From Planctomycetota bacterium (GTDB taxonomy: Bacteria; Planctomycetota; Planctomycetia; Planctomycetales; Planctomycetaceae), in assembly GCA_022600195.1 (NCBI GenBank), contig JAHZKX010000062.1, forward strand, positions 1-64,000: a DNA stretch of 64,000 nucleotides. The letters run 5' to 3'. Shown in pieces: positions 38,601-48,009 of this stretch; positions within the stretch are counted from its first letter, which is position 1, and every line of letters begins with the position of its first letter. Under the pieces are notes generated by a model. That model searched no databases. It was given only the letters and a program-made list of their open reading frames with translations, and had not been told where the DNA came from. Made by a program: the position numbers and the translations under genes.

Positions 38601-39056
38601 CGTCTTCAGGCCCGAAGCCGCATCGGTAATCGCTTCGCCACTTCCACCCAGAACCGGGACTCCCACCTGGTCCGCAATCTTGCGTGCGGATATTTTATCG
38701 CCCAGTTGCTGCAACGTTTCCACGCGCGGGCCAACAAAGATAATACCCGCGTCTTCGCAGGCCTGTGCAAACTCTGCATTCTCCGAGAGAAATCCATAAC
38801 CCGGATGAATCGCATCTACATTTTTCTGCTTCGCCAAAGCGATAATCGATTCGATATCGAGATATGATTTGACGGGATGACCCGGTTTGCCAATCTGGTA
38901 GGCTTCATCTGCTTTCGTACGATGCAGAGCATAGCGGTCTTCATGGGTATAGATTCCCACCGTGCGAATACCCAGTTCGTGAGTACTGCGAAAAATTCGA
39001 ATCGCGATTTCACTACGATTGGCAACAAGCAGTTTTTTGATTTTACACTCAGACAT
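35604..39056 (-). CDS. pyc: Pyruvate carboxylase
   Basis: This is a full-length 1150-residue single-chain enzyme that carboxylates pyruvate to oxaloacetate using ATP, bicarbonate and biotin. Domain order is biotin carboxylase (1-450; 'KAAHGGGGRGMRVV', 'EVNPRIQVEHTVTEE'), carboxyltransferase (about 535-830; 'TDTSFRDAHQSLYATR', 'HFHTHDTGGGQAAS'), PC-tetramerisation region, and a C-terminal biotinyl domain with K1116 in 'LEAMKMQT'. The ATG has AGGA 5 bases upstream. All key motifs are normal. It supplies oxaloacetate for the TCA cycle and gluconeogenesis. Confidence 0.97.
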   Translation of the reverse strand: MSECKIKKLLVANRSEIAIRIFRSTHELGIRTVGIYTHEDRYALHRTKADEAYQIGKPGHPVKSYLDIESIIALAKQKNVDAIHPGYGFLSENAEFAQACEDAGIIFVGPRVETLQQLGDKISARKIADQVGVPVLGGSGEAITDAASGLKTAQSIGFPIILKAAHGGGGRGMRVVQNEDEFEGAFEQARSESLAAFGSPDVFVEKFITRARHIEVQLLGDKHGQLVHLYERDCSVQRRHQKVVEIAPAPNIDPDVRTALCEAALKIGQSVNYECAGTVEFLLDADTNQFYFIEVNPRIQVEHTVTEEVTGVDIVKSQILIAQGSKLSDPEISINSQEEIKTHGFAVQCRVTTEDPTNNFMPDYGRVAHYRSASGMGVRLDAGTAFSGAMVFPYYDSLLVKVTIWARTFKVASARVERCLQEFRIRGVKTNIPFLLKLITNPTFIKGDCFTRFIDETPDLFEFPKRHDRATKLLTYLADTIVNGNPLVKDRPKSVRRKPAPVPAFNKKQISPPDGMRQKLLELGAEKFGKWILDQKPLLLTDTSFRDAHQSLYATRFRTHDMLQIAEAYAYNCPQLFSLEMWGGATFDTSMRFLKESPWQRLAEMRRRVPNILFQMLIRASSAVGYTNYPDNVVRAFVKEAADAGIDVFRVFDALNWVPNMKIAMEEVQKSGAICEASICYTGDILDPAKTKYDLKYYVKMAKELENMGAHILAIKDMAGLCKPYAAQLLVKTLKEEIGIPIHFHTHDTGGGQAASILKAAEVGLDIADGAVPSMSGGTSQPNLNTILEAQRFTDHQPTVNVTHMDDISEYWRAVRNFYTAFESPVLPAGANLYEHEMPGGQYTNLLQQAQSLGLGDRWSEVCHVYAEVNQLLGDIVKVTPTSKAVGDMALFLVANDLSCDDVVNGDRDLSFPESVLDLVSGRMGQTPGGFPENVQKRILRGEAPLTERPGSILPPADFEDAAKTVQKMIHRKPTDQDVVSYLLYPKVFEDFSAHLDTYYDTSGLPTFAFFNGLEPEEEISVDIAPGKTLIIKFLAVGKPHTDGCRTVFFELNGQPREVVIVDKSLTPQDASRLKADSSNPKQIGSAMPGVIVSLSVKVGSKVKAGDQILMLEAMKMQTSVISEQDGVVSRVLAEPGTQVEAGDLLIELE

Positions 39057-39410
39057 GAATATCCTAACTCTTTGTATACTTTAAGCTTGGCAGCTTGATT
39101 GAAGTTGTTTTCTCACTGGAAATTCCGACAGCCCAACGCTCACTAGAGTACATCCAACAGCCCGAAAATACAATGCAACAACGTCATCCAGCCACGCATT
39201 CTCAACGTTGGAAATCAACATTCTGTATCTAAGAATAATCTCACTAAACCCTCGTAATAAATAGCCTTGGAATGATTCATCTTGACCTGTTTTCCCTCTC
39301 CGATTAGTGTTCACGCCGTACAAAACAGTTCGACTGCCAACGCTTCGTTTTGAAGAGACAGCAGCAGCATAAGTATCATAGATATCTCGCCAAAAAAAAA
39401 AGTGAATCAA

Positions 39411-40403
39411 ATGGAAAAAAAACAGTGCGATCTTTGTGCAGGAACCGAATTTGAACAAGTCGGAGACCGGGATCGGCACGGCAATCAGTTGGCATCGGTC
39501 ATCTGCAAAACCTGTGGTCTGGTGGCACATGGACAAATTCCGACCGACGCAGAACTGGCCCGTTATTACGCCACCGAGTACCGCCAGAGTTATCACGGCG
39601 AGATGACCCCTTCGGATCGTCGTGTGATGCGTGCCTGGAAAAATGGCGAACGTATTTTTCAACAGCTTCAGCCCTGTGTAAACCCAAAGGCAGAAGTCTT
39701 CGAAGTGGGAGCCGGCATTGGCTGTACGGTCAAAGTTTTCGAATTGAACGGACATCAGGCCAGCGGCATCGAACCCGGAGAAGGCTTTCAGGCCTATTCG
39801 CAAGAAACATTGCTGTCGAACGTCGTCAGAGGCGACCTGTTTGAACAACCCCGCGATCACAATCGCGAACTGGTTCTGCTCGTGCATGTAATCGAACATT
39901 TCAATTCGCCGCGCCGCGCACTCGAATATATTCGAGGCATGCTCTCGGATACCGGACAGTTTTATATAGAATGTCCCAACATCGCGGCCCCTTTCGCACG
40001 TCGCAGCAAAATGTTTCATTATGCCCACATTCATAACTTCACTCCGGCCAGCCTGAAGATGCTGGCAGAAAGTTGTGGCTTCAAACTCGAACAACAGTTC
40101 GGCTCTCCCGAAAATCCGAATCTGCAAATGCTCTTTTCCTGTAGTGAAAAATCAGAACCCAAAATCGATACCACCAACTATCAGAAAACCATGCAGGTCA
40201 TCAATGGCGCCACTCCAGCACGCTATCATTTGCGCCCCTATTACTTCTCTTCACGTATGACAAAAGTCGCCAGCTACATCCGTGAGCACCTGACCGCCGA
40301 TCACTTCGTTGCGAATGTCGTTCAAAAATGTCAGCAGTCCGCTGCCACTCCCCAAAACGAACAGCAGCAAAACGGACCGGCAGAACACCGTTCTGCCGCC
40401 TGA
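39411..40403 (+). CDS. SAM-dependent methyltransferase with N-terminal zinc ribbon
   Basis: The 330-residue protein starts with two CxxC pairs ('CDLCAG' and 'CKTCG' around residues 5-35) that form a probable zinc ribbon. A class I methyltransferase domain of the Methyltransf_23 type follows: 'EVFEVGAGIGCTVKVFELNG' as the SAM-binding motif I, then 'LVLLVHVIEHFNSPRRALEY'. Such proteins often modify sugars, lipids or secondary metabolites and occur near glycosyltransferases, but none is adjacent here. A GTG three codons earlier (39402) is an alternative start. The long antisense frame over this gene is not real. Confidence 0.85.
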   Translation: MEKKQCDLCAGTEFEQVGDRDRHGNQLASVICKTCGLVAHGQIPTDAELARYYATEYRQSYHGEMTPSDRRVMRAWKNGERIFQQLQPCVNPKAEVFEVGAGIGCTVKVFELNGHQASGIEPGEGFQAYSQETLLSNVVRGDLFEQPRDHNRELVLLVHVIEHFNSPRRALEYIRGMLSDTGQFYIECPNIAAPFARRSKMFHYAHIHNFTPASLKMLAESCGFKLEQQFGSPENPNLQMLFSCSEKSEPKIDTTNYQKTMQVINGATPARYHLRPYYFSSRMTKVASYIREHLTADHFVANVVQKCQQSAATPQNEQQQNGPAEHRSAA

Positions 40404-40922
40404 GAACGTATTCACCTTTGTAGGCAACGTTTTACGACTCAGCCTCTCACGCAGGGCACCCCCAATTTTTGGTGCACAGTATTGCCCTTGATTCGGTCCT
40501 GGACAATCCCAATATGCGTTATATGCGTCGCGCGCGAGATGAGTATTTTGCGCACTGCTTTTTACGAACACTGAAGATCTCACTACTATAAAAGTCCCTC
40601 TGTTTTGAAAATCTTCACCTGTTAATTTTGCACCGGTTCCCGCTGTCTCGTACTTTATCGACGCGTATCGAACACGCTTCGACGCATATAAACCATCGTT
40701 CGAACACGGTTCGACAGCGATCAACCACGCCTCGCGCATCAAAATAAACTTGACACCCCCACGCCGTTTAACAAAATGATTCATAGTCAAAACACCGACA
40801 ATTTGGGTAAGCTCCAATACAATTCGTGCCGAACGCAGCGAGCAGGAACTGGAAAGAGAAACAAAAGGACTAGAATTAAGGCAGCCGTTGCCCCCTTAAT
40901 TTCAACAATTTAAGGTCATTCC
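40404..40922. other. Intergenic region with a spaced near-repeat
   Basis: No gene is supported here. A 16-bp sequence occurs twice with one mismatch (40668-40683, TCGAACACGCTTCGAC; 40700-40715), 32 bp apart centre to centre, which is about three helical turns. A TTGACA lies about 35 bases further on and could be a -35 box for the ankyrin gene, though its -10 is weak. Confidence 0.4.
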
Positions 40923-41444
40923 ATGACAATGAATAATTCAATACCAGACGATATACTTATCGCAATAGCATCTGGTGACGATGTATCGCTTGATGATATC
41001 ACAGATGCAGGTGTTGACATCAACTCACTCGGGAACCGTGTAGGTAGAACACCTATGATGGCTGCAGCATTTGCAGGTCGCTGCAGCCTGATAAAGAATC
41101 TCGTCGAAAATGGTGCAACTCTAGATCGTGGAAACGAATACGGCGTCACGTCGCTGCACGAGGCTGCAGCAATGGGCCACGAGGGTTCAGTCAAGACGCT
41201 GCTTGAATTGGGGGCGAATATTGAAGCTGAGACTAAATTCGGCAATACACCTCTAATGATGGCTGCTGCTCATGGGCATAGGCAGGTTGTGGAAATGCTT
41301 CTCGAATTGGGAGCCAATGTCAATCACTGCGACAAGTCGGGTGCAACGGCCCAGATGATTGCAGAGGAGAAGGGCGAAAACGAAGTCGCTGAGTGGCTAG
41401 GTCTGGCAGCAGATTCCGATGCAAGTCATAGCAGTGAGGAATAG
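40923..41444 (+). CDS. Ankyrin repeat protein
   Basis: This is a 173-residue protein made almost wholly of ankyrin repeats, about four between residues 35 and 160 ('GRTPMMAAAFAGRCSLIKNL', 'GVTSLHEAAAMGHEGSVKTL', 'GNTPLMMAAAHGHRQVVEML', 'GATAQMIAEEKGENEVAEWL'). There is no signal peptide or catalytic domain, so it is a cytoplasmic protein-binding scaffold with unknown partner. It lies alone between long gaps, so no operon context helps. Confidence 0.9.
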   Translation: MTMNNSIPDDILIAIASGDDVSLDDITDAGVDINSLGNRVGRTPMMAAAFAGRCSLIKNLVENGATLDRGNEYGVTSLHEAAAMGHEGSVKTLLELGANIEAETKFGNTPLMMAAAHGHRQVVEMLLELGANVNHCDKSGATAQMIAEEKGENEVAEWLGLAADSDASHSSEE

Positions 41445-41787
41445 TTCTTGAGTGTGGTTACCCATTTGAATTAACGTAATGTTCAGTTCGTATAAAAGCT
41501 GACAAAAAAAGCCGTCTTCTCTCAGCGGCCTCTTTCTATTCCACGACCGAATGGCACTGTTGGCTTGTTTATAGACCGGACAGATGGGTAATACGCATGT
41601 AAACTGTTATGTGTCTTCCTTTAAGGGGGAGCATGTCAATCAAAGCGGAGCCTCACGTCAAAATGTGACTGGACCAGTCAGCTTTTAGTCTCCTGGTTTA
41701 ATAGTGGTACTTCCGCAACGGTGGTTGCGACGTTAAAGTCGATTAATGAGGAACTAACATCGCGAGAAATTGTTTTAGGTTTGAAGA
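41445..41787. other. Intergenic region, about 340 bases
   Basis: No gene is seen. A short GCCG/CGGC stem followed by a mixed T-rich run (about 41510-41535) could be a weak terminator for the ankyrin gene. Confidence 0.35.
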
Positions 41788-42333
41788 ATGATAGAACTGA
41801 AAATGGTTCATATTAATGAATATGAATTAAGCGATTGCCAACGGTCTCAAATTCAATCTCTTCTCAAGGATAGTTTTCCTGGCTATTTCGAAGACAGGAT
41901 TTTCTTTAAGCAAATGTCCCGAGAAAGGATCCTGGCATATTCTGACGGATTACTCATCGGACATTTGGGCCTCGAGTATCGTGCGATTAAAATCGGCGAT
42001 CAATTGGCCTCCATCTTTGGCATTATCGATCTCTGTGTCAAAGAAGAATATCGACGACAGGGGGTCGCTACGGAATTACTGAGAACAGTAGAGGGAAAAG
42101 CAGTTGCAAACGACATCAATTTTTGTCTGCTGTTCGCCGATGAGCACAAGCTATATCAGAACTCTGGATACACGTTGCTTAAAAATGATTGTACCTGGTT
42201 CGGAATTGAAGAGTGTAAAAGCATTGGGTTGATAAAAGAGAGATTGACGGACTGTATGATGGCAAAGAGAATTTCGGGGGAGATTCCCTGGGATGAAACG
42301 CATACCGTCGATCTGTTAGGCCATCTGTTTTAA
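41788..42333 (+). CDS. GNAT family N-acetyltransferase
   Basis: The 181-residue protein has a GNAT fold with the acetyl-CoA loop 'EEYRRQGVATELLRTVEGKA' (R/Q-x-x-G-x-A type) at about 90-108 and beta strands 'LLIGHLGLEYRAI' and 'SIFGIIDLCVKEE' before it. It should transfer an acyl group from acetyl-CoA to an amine on a small molecule or protein. The substrate is not clear. It is cytoplasmic and starts at ATG with no strong Shine-Dalgarno sequence. Confidence 0.9.
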   Translation: MIELKMVHINEYELSDCQRSQIQSLLKDSFPGYFEDRIFFKQMSRERILAYSDGLLIGHLGLEYRAIKIGDQLASIFGIIDLCVKEEYRRQGVATELLRTVEGKAVANDINFCLLFADEHKLYQNSGYTLLKNDCTWFGIEECKSIGLIKERLTDCMMAKRISGEIPWDETHTVDLLGHLF

Positions 42334-42476
42334 ACAGGGTGACAAAAAATGTCAGGGCACAGATATCATAATTCTGCTCAGTCATCATTATTCTAATTAG
42401 CATTTATCTAAAGAGAAAAATGCGCCCCTTCAATTCGCGATCGCCTTCACGTTACCGCGCGAATGACCGCCTTTCG

Positions 42477-43610
42477 CTATTGGAAGAGTTCCGTATCCGG
42501 GTGGAAGTGCCTCCAAACTGCCCACATTGGCCCGTTGTAGATGAACGTGCGATTGAGTCTCCCGTGCTCCCTGGTATCACCAAAGACATCAACATCGGTG
42601 ACTTCGATTTCCTGGCCGTCCTTCATACGATCAAAGCCGACGAAGAGGTCATGTTCCGGAATGTGTGCGATTGCAATGCTCTTGTCACCAACTTTTGTGT
42701 TGATAATCCCGTTTTTCACCAGGTAATCTCGAGTGTAGGCTTTGGCGTCCGTTCCGTCTTTGATTCCAATGACCTTTTCCTTGGAGGGAAGCCGATCATC
42801 CTTGAGGTCAACAGTCTTGAACATCCAGTTCTCGCCCGAATGTGCGACTTCAAGGGGCATCAGTTTGTTGAGCAGCTTTTCCATCGGATTTCTCAATGGG
42901 TTGTAAAGTACCTCACCATCGGGAAAGAGTTCTTGAAAGGCCTTCCACGTCATTTCTACAAGTGGCAAGGGTTCCAGTTTGCGCCTGGAGAGCTCGCAGG
43001 TATTCGTGATCTGCTGGATGATCTCGCCACTCTTGGTATCCCATAGAAGTAAGTTGTTGTTGGTCTGGGCAAGTACTTTCAGTTCCATTGGCTTGCCCTC
43101 CAGATCGTTCACATAGGGAACCGGAAGGTTGGTTAAGACGCAGTACGTCAGTACGACTTCGTCGCCGCCATAGTCTCCGCCAAAGATGTGAGAGACCCAT
43201 AGGTTTTTTTGTGGGAAGGCCCTCGTTACGCCGTTGTAATCGATGACGTACACAGTGTCCTTGGACTGCAAGTAGTCATCCGCCTCTACCTCTGGAATGG
43301 ATTTGTAGACCGCGGTGCGCTGCTTTGCACGGAAGATCATGTACGGAGCCAGGTATTTGGTCGCCAGGAAGCAGCCTGCCAGGAACGCGCCGAAGATCGC
43401 AATCATCCAGTTTTGCAGGACGTTCTGTTTAGTATTAAGAAAAATAGCTACCACGAATAGCGTGATTGAAAGGACCATGATCCACTTGTGGAATCGAAAA
43501 TAAAAGACCAAAAATTTCTTGCCAATGCGAAATAGCTGACCTGCATCAGTAAGGATAAGTACGCCAGCCAGTGCCAACAAAGCTGACATAACCATCAGCG
43601 CGATTAGCAT
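42477..43610 (-). CDS. DUF3179 membrane protein
   Basis: The protein is 377 residues from the chosen start. Three transmembrane helices fill the first 95 residues, followed by a DUF3179 domain at about 120-350 with typical 'VYVIDYNGVTRAFPQKNL' and 'DEVVLTYCVLTNLPVPY' (the family carries a conserved Cys in this segment) and 'LLLWDTKSGEIIQQ'. DUF3179 has no known role. The ATG at 43610 has GGGAGAG just upstream; an in-frame earlier start at 43625 is less good. A long rightward frame on the opposite strand here is a shadow. Confidence 0.88.
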   Translation of the reverse strand: MLIALMVMSALLALAGVLILTDAGQLFRIGKKFLVFYFRFHKWIMVLSITLFVVAIFLNTKQNVLQNWMIAIFGAFLAGCFLATKYLAPYMIFRAKQRTAVYKSIPEVEADDYLQSKDTVYVIDYNGVTRAFPQKNLWVSHIFGGDYGGDEVVLTYCVLTNLPVPYVNDLEGKPMELKVLAQTNNNLLLWDTKSGEIIQQITNTCELSRRKLEPLPLVEMTWKAFQELFPDGEVLYNPLRNPMEKLLNKLMPLEVAHSGENWMFKTVDLKDDRLPSKEKVIGIKDGTDAKAYTRDYLVKNGIINTKVGDKSIAIAHIPEHDLFVGFDRMKDGQEIEVTDVDVFGDTREHGRLNRTFIYNGPMWAVWRHFHPDTELFQ

Positions 43611-43791
43611 ATCTCTCTCCCACACATCTCATTTATGAATCTTGAACCGAGCACACAAGCAGTCAATAGAGCAAACTATACTCTGATCTTGTTGCTACTT
43701 CCATCGATTCAGAGACATTTAGAAAAACACTCTGTAGAGATGTAAGAGAAATCACTATACAGCGTGAAGGCAGCGTGCAGGACACCCCCCT

Positions 43792-44925
43792 TCAGTTCGC
43801 GTTCGTCTTCACATCACCGGGCGGGGTGATCTTGGCAGCAGGCCCCAGCGGGCGTTCGTCCTGATGTGGGAACGCTTGGATCGTCGTCACGATCTGTTTC
43901 TGCTGTTCGAACTCTTTGCCGTTGGCCAGTTTGACAGTCGTCTCCAGGAAACGGTCGATTTTCGATTCGAGCGGCAGCCCCGTTTTACGGTCGATCAGAC
44001 AGGTGCCAAAAGTCTTGCCACCTCGAATGTGCAGTTGCACCGAATTACCTTTTTGATTCATCGGGCTGTTGATTTTCGAAGCCGCGATATCGCCGGCGAT
44101 ATTGATCGTGGCGGTTTTGTCATTCAATTCGCGGAGCGTGTATTCCGTTTTGAGCACCATCGGAATCGGCTGCGTCAGACGCCGGGTTTTCATCCAGGTC
44201 TCGCCCACACGAATCGCGCCCCCTTTGTGATTCTCATCAATGTTGTAAGGTAACAGGCCGATACTGTCGTCAATGAAATTCGCAATGCCATCATCGCCCG
44301 ATGATTCTGCGATTTTCGCAAGCACCGTTTCCAGTTGTTCGGGAGGCGTGTTCTGCAGGCAGCGTTTGAGAAACTCATCAAAGCCCACCAGTTCCACAAT
44401 TTTGTTGTCGGGGCCAATCCAGAATGAAAACCCGTTATTCACCAGACGCTGATAGGCCTGCACTTCAGGAGGTGCAGGGCCCGTCGAACGGTTCGAATCG
44501 TAGCTCACCTGTTCGCCGGCAATGTTGTGTGAATATTTCACACCCGTATAAACGACCTTGAATCGCTTGCGACCATCGGCGTGAATCTCCTCCACCGTCA
44601 AAGCCAGTATCAGCTCCAGTTTCGATTTACTATGAGAGATTCCCGCTGTCGAGGCCTGTGAAAGGGTCTGTTCCACGGTTTTGATCATCGGGAAACGCTG
44701 GTTGACAGTCAGGTTCAATTCCAGAACTTCGACTTTTTCTTCGCTCAATGAGGCATTCTGCACTTCGATTTTCGTTTCCAGCGGCGGAGCAACCGCAGCC
44801 GGCTTGGCGGGAGTGTTCTTGATTGCCTCAGCCATTTTCTGCTGACGCTTCGTCCAGAATGACCAGCCCGTCCCCGCAAGAATGGTAATTCCAATGATCC
44901 AACTGATATAACGCTTGCCCTGCAT
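43792..44925 (-). CDS. DUF6263-like membrane-anchored hypothetical protein
   Basis: The 377-residue protein has one N-terminal transmembrane helix (about 8-25) and a Pro/Ala linker before a large beta-rich extracytoplasmic domain ('ILALTVEEIHADGRKRFKVV', 'GGAIRVGETWMKTRRLTQPI', 'TATINIAGDIAAS', 'IDRKTGLPLESKID'). This pattern fits the DUF6263 group found in planctomycetes, with no known function. It probably stays attached to the membrane facing the periplasm. It is divergent from the sulfatase gene at 45082. Confidence 0.75.
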   Translation of the reverse strand: MQGKRYISWIIGITILAGTGWSFWTKRQQKMAEAIKNTPAKPAAVAPPLETKIEVQNASLSEEKVEVLELNLTVNQRFPMIKTVEQTLSQASTAGISHSKSKLELILALTVEEIHADGRKRFKVVYTGVKYSHNIAGEQVSYDSNRSTGPAPPEVQAYQRLVNNGFSFWIGPDNKIVELVGFDEFLKRCLQNTPPEQLETVLAKIAESSGDDGIANFIDDSIGLLPYNIDENHKGGAIRVGETWMKTRRLTQPIPMVLKTEYTLRELNDKTATINIAGDIAASKINSPMNQKGNSVQLHIRGGKTFGTCLIDRKTGLPLESKIDRFLETTVKLANGKEFEQQKQIVTTIQAFPHQDERPLGPAAKITPPGDVKTNAN

Positions 44926-45081
44926 GGCGACTTTGTCCAGAATAGATTAACAAAACTAATGAATAGCATTTCTGACCGCTTTTGACGTACAAAAGTTATC
45001 AGTATTAGCGATTTAGGGAAAGATGAATTCATAACCGAATTCATTGCCGAAAACCGGGTTTCATTCAGACAGGGGTAGATT

Positions 45082-46518
45082 ATGCACGGGCGGATTCTTT
45101 TCTTTTTGGCGGCAGCACTCTTATTACCCCACTCTCAAAGTGAATCGGCAGAAGAGCCACCCCCCAAACCACCAAAGCGTCCGAATATCGTCTTTCTGCT
45201 CAGTGATGACCAGCGACCAGACACCATTGGAGCCCTCGGAAATCCGGTGATCAAAACACCCCATCTGGATCAATTGGTCAAACAGGGCACCAGTTTTACC
45301 CGCGCTGTCTGTGCGAACCCGATCTGCACACCGAGCCGTGCTGAAATTCTGACGGGCGTCAGCGGCTTTCATAACGGTTCGATGGATTTCGGAAAGCCGA
45401 TCAAGAAAGAGCTTCCCACCTGGGCCACCACCATGCATAACGCGGGTTACAATTCGTGGTATGTGGGGAAGTGGCACAATGATGGAAAGCCTATCCAGCG
45501 CGGCTATGATGAAACACTCGGACTGTTTACCGGCGGCGGTGGTCGCTGGGCGGTTCCCACCTATGATGGCAACGGCGTTCTGGTCACCGGCTATCGTGGC
45601 TGGGTCTTTCAGGATGACAAACGAAATTTCTTTCCAGAAAAAGGGGTCGGGCTTTCGTCCAATATCAGCGAACACTTTGCCGACGCCGCCATTGAATTTA
45701 TCGAGCGTAAACATACAAAGCCTTACTTCCTGCATGTCTGCTTCACAGCACCACATGATCCACTGTTCGTTCCCATCGGATACGAAAAATATTATGACCC
45801 CGACAAAATACCCCTACCAGCTAACTTTCGCGGCGAACATCCTTTCGAGCACGGCAATCAATACGGACGTGATGAAGTCTTACTTCCCTTTCCACGTACC
45901 AAGAAGGTCGTGCAGCATGATCTCTCCCTGTATTACTCGGTGATTTCACATTTAGATGCACAGGTGGGACGCGTGGTAGAAGCATTGAAAAAAACGGGTC
46001 AATGGGAAAATACGATTCTGATTTACTCCAGCGATCATGGTCTGGCAATGGGTAGTCACGGCTTACGCGGAAAACAGAATATGTATGAGCATACCGTCGG
46101 CGTACCCATGATTCTGGTGGGACCGGGCATTACCGCCAACCAGCGTTCCGAGGTGCAATGTTATCTGCGCGACTTATATCCCACATCCTGTGATCTGGCA
46201 GGAATTTCCATTCCGAAAAGTGTGGAAGGCAACAGTCTCAAGCCAGCCCTCGAGGGCGATAAAAAACAGATTTATGACGAAGTCTATTGCTACTTTCGCA
46301 ACTTTCAAAGAATGATTCGCACAGACCGTTGGAAATTAATCGTTTATCCACATCTCAAACGAGTCCAGCTTTTCGATTTGAAAAATGATCCACTTGAACA
46401 GCATGACCTTTCGGATGAAGATGAGTTTCAGAAAATCCGCACAACATTACATCAGAAATTAAACGCCTGGCGAAAGCAGCAGAACGACTCCTCTCTGCAA
46501 GCGCCAAAAGATTCCTGA
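45082..46518 (+). CDS. Secreted sulfatase
   Basis: The 478-residue type I sulfatase has a signal peptide (about 1-22) and a Pro-rich spacer. Its active site is C82-T-P-S-R86, with 'FLLSDDQRPDTIGALG' and 'IYSSDHGLAMGSHGL' supplying metal ligands. The latter is typical of the iduronate-2-sulfatase/heparan-N-sulfatase-like branch, whose members desulfate glycosaminoglycan-like sugars. It should act outside the cytoplasm. Neighbours do not indicate a polysaccharide locus. Confidence 0.93.
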   Translation: MHGRILFFLAAALLLPHSQSESAEEPPPKPPKRPNIVFLLSDDQRPDTIGALGNPVIKTPHLDQLVKQGTSFTRAVCANPICTPSRAEILTGVSGFHNGSMDFGKPIKKELPTWATTMHNAGYNSWYVGKWHNDGKPIQRGYDETLGLFTGGGGRWAVPTYDGNGVLVTGYRGWVFQDDKRNFFPEKGVGLSSNISEHFADAAIEFIERKHTKPYFLHVCFTAPHDPLFVPIGYEKYYDPDKIPLPANFRGEHPFEHGNQYGRDEVLLPFPRTKKVVQHDLSLYYSVISHLDAQVGRVVEALKKTGQWENTILIYSSDHGLAMGSHGLRGKQNMYEHTVGVPMILVGPGITANQRSEVQCYLRDLYPTSCDLAGISIPKSVEGNSLKPALEGDKKQIYDEVYCYFRNFQRMIRTDRWKLIVYPHLKRVQLFDLKNDPLEQHDLSDEDEFQKIRTTLHQKLNAWRKQQNDSSLQAPKDS

Positions 46519-46661
46519 AGCGAGCAGAGCATTGTTGAAAAAGAGACCTTTATAGAAAGATTACACTGGAATTTCAGGATCGTCTCGATAGAGTGAGTTT
46601 ATCTTTCATCTCTGTTAAGGGGCGCGGGCCTCTTCTCCTCCTTATCATAGAGAGATTTGAC

Positions 46662-47525
46662 ATGAGCTCAAAGCGATTCCCAAAACGCGGTTTCACATTG
46701 ATTGAATTGTTGGTGGTCATCGCCATCATTGCCATTCTCATCGCGTTGTTACTACCCGCAGTACAGCAGGCCCGAGAGGCGGCGCGCAGAAGTACCTGTA
46801 AAAACAACATGAAGCAAATCGGTCTGGCACTGCACAACTATCACAGCACGCATCAGTGTAATCCCTTTGGTCATATGGGCCTGCATTCGACAGGCGCCAG
46901 TTATCGGTTCTGGACGTTCCAGTCAATGCTCCTCCCTTATCTCGATCAGGCCAACTTTTACAATGAGCTGGATTTTAAGACTCCCAGTCCTGCCTTAGGC
47001 TGTTTCGGAGCACTCAACAGCACTTCAAATCGTGGTGGAAATATTATCCCGATTTTTCTCTGTCCCAGTGATCCTAATGCTGGACAGGCGAGAGATGAAG
47101 GCAGCTTCGGCAAACATGTGCCTTCGGACTATCTGGGCGTTTCCGGTACAACCAGGACTGCCTTTGATGGCATACTTTTTAAAGGGAGTAAAACCAGAAT
47201 TCGAGACGTGACCGATGGGACAACAAATACTCTCATGGTCGGCGAACGCGGAATACCACTGGATTTACTCTACGGGTGGCCTATTTGTGGCAGTGGCGAT
47301 GACCAGGCCGGCGATCGAGACAATATTCTCTCTACAAATTTGGGGCTCAGTCCGGGAGACTCGAATACTTCCGCGCACAATGGCCACTTCTGGAGCAAAC
47401 ATATCGGCGGCGCGCACTTCCTACTGGCAGATGGCTCCGTGCGTTTCATTAGCATCAATCTCGATTTTAATTTACTGCAGGATCTATCTACTATCGCTGG
47501 AGGCGAAGTCGTTGGCGAATTCTAA
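46662..47525 (+). CDS. DUF1559 pseudopilin-like protein
   Basis: The 287-residue protein starts with a type IV pilin-like prepilin segment ('[20 protein letters not shown]' after a short basic leader), cleaved before Phe by a prepilin peptidase and N-methylated. A helix ('[20 protein letters not shown]') and the DUF1559 globular domain follow, ending in the planctomycete H-X9-DG motif ('[12 protein letters not shown]'). Such proteins are very numerous in planctomycetes and may build fibres or crateriform envelope structures. The ATG at 46662 is preferred, with an AGAGAG site upstream. A lipoprotein gene overlaps its end. Confidence 0.93.
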   Translation: MSSKRFPKRGFTLIELLVVIAIIAILIALLLPAVQQAREAARRSTCKNNMKQIGLALHNYHSTHQCNPFGHMGLHSTGASYRFWTFQSMLLPYLDQANFYNELDFKTPSPALGCFGALNSTSNRGGNIIPIFLCPSDPNAGQARDEGSFGKHVPSDYLGVSGTTRTAFDGILFKGSKTRIRDVTDGTTNTLMVGERGIPLDLLYGWPICGSGDDQAGDRDNILSTNLGLSPGDSNTSAHNGHFWSKHIGGAHFLLADGSVRFISINLDFNLLQDLSTIAGGEVVGEF

Positions 47526-48009
47526 TATTCAGCCCTGTAAAAATAATCTGAGCAGATTCCAATGGCATCGTCTCTATTCAAGAACAATGCTCTGGCTCTT
47601 CTGCTTCACCAGTGGGATGTTCCTGAGCACGCTTCCCGGCTGTGGCACAAGCACCAAAGGCATTGGTCGGCTGCCTGTTACCGGAACCGTTGTCAGAGAG
47701 AACTCGACTTCGGTCGTGAATGGAACCATCAGCTTCCTCCCGAAAGGTAAAGGACCTGCCGCCACAACCCAAATTAGAGACGGCGCATATCAGTTCAATC
47801 GAGAGGATGGCCCCATTCAGGGAGAATATCGCGTGCTGGTCTCAAGTCAGGCAGACAAGAGTCCGACGGATTCAACAACTGATCCGGATGAGGCGAATGT
47901 GGTTTCAAGAAAAGTCAATTCCACCGAGTGGACTTTTTCTACCATCATCATGCCCGACGCTCGAGAGTTATCGCCCTTTGTGCTGGAAGAAAGCCCCTCA
48001 ACAAAGTGA
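47512..48009 (+). CDS. Small lipoprotein downstream of DUF1559
   Basis: The protein is about 165 residues from a TTG with GGAGG 8 bases upstream, which overlaps the end of the pseudopilin gene; the ATG at 47587 is an alternative that starts the signal sequence directly. The lipobox is 'LSTLPGC', so it is lipid-anchored. The rest is a carboxypeptidase-regulatory-like beta fold ('[20 protein letters not shown]', '[13 protein letters not shown]'). Lipoproteins of this kind routinely follow DUF1559 genes in planctomycetes. The function is unknown. Confidence 0.72.
   Translation: MANSNIQPCKNNLSRFQWHRLYSRTMLWLFCFTSGMFLSTLPGCGTSTKGIGRLPVTGTVVRENSTSVVNGTISFLPKGKGPAATTQIRDGAYQFNREDGPIQGEYRVLVSSQADKSPTDSTTDPDEANVVSRKVNSTEWTFSTIIMPDARELSPFVLEESPSTK

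Noticed and set aside
39081-40127. Long leftward open frame opposite the methyltransferase gene
   Set aside because: It is antisense to a gene with clear motifs, has no recognisable domain, and reflects codon structure of the real gene.
40251-40817. Leftward open frame of 188 codons
   Set aside because: Half of it lies antisense to the methyltransferase gene and the rest has no family likeness or ribosome site.
42420-43046. Rightward open frame of 208 codons
   Set aside because: It is a shadow on the opposite strand of the DUF3179 gene.
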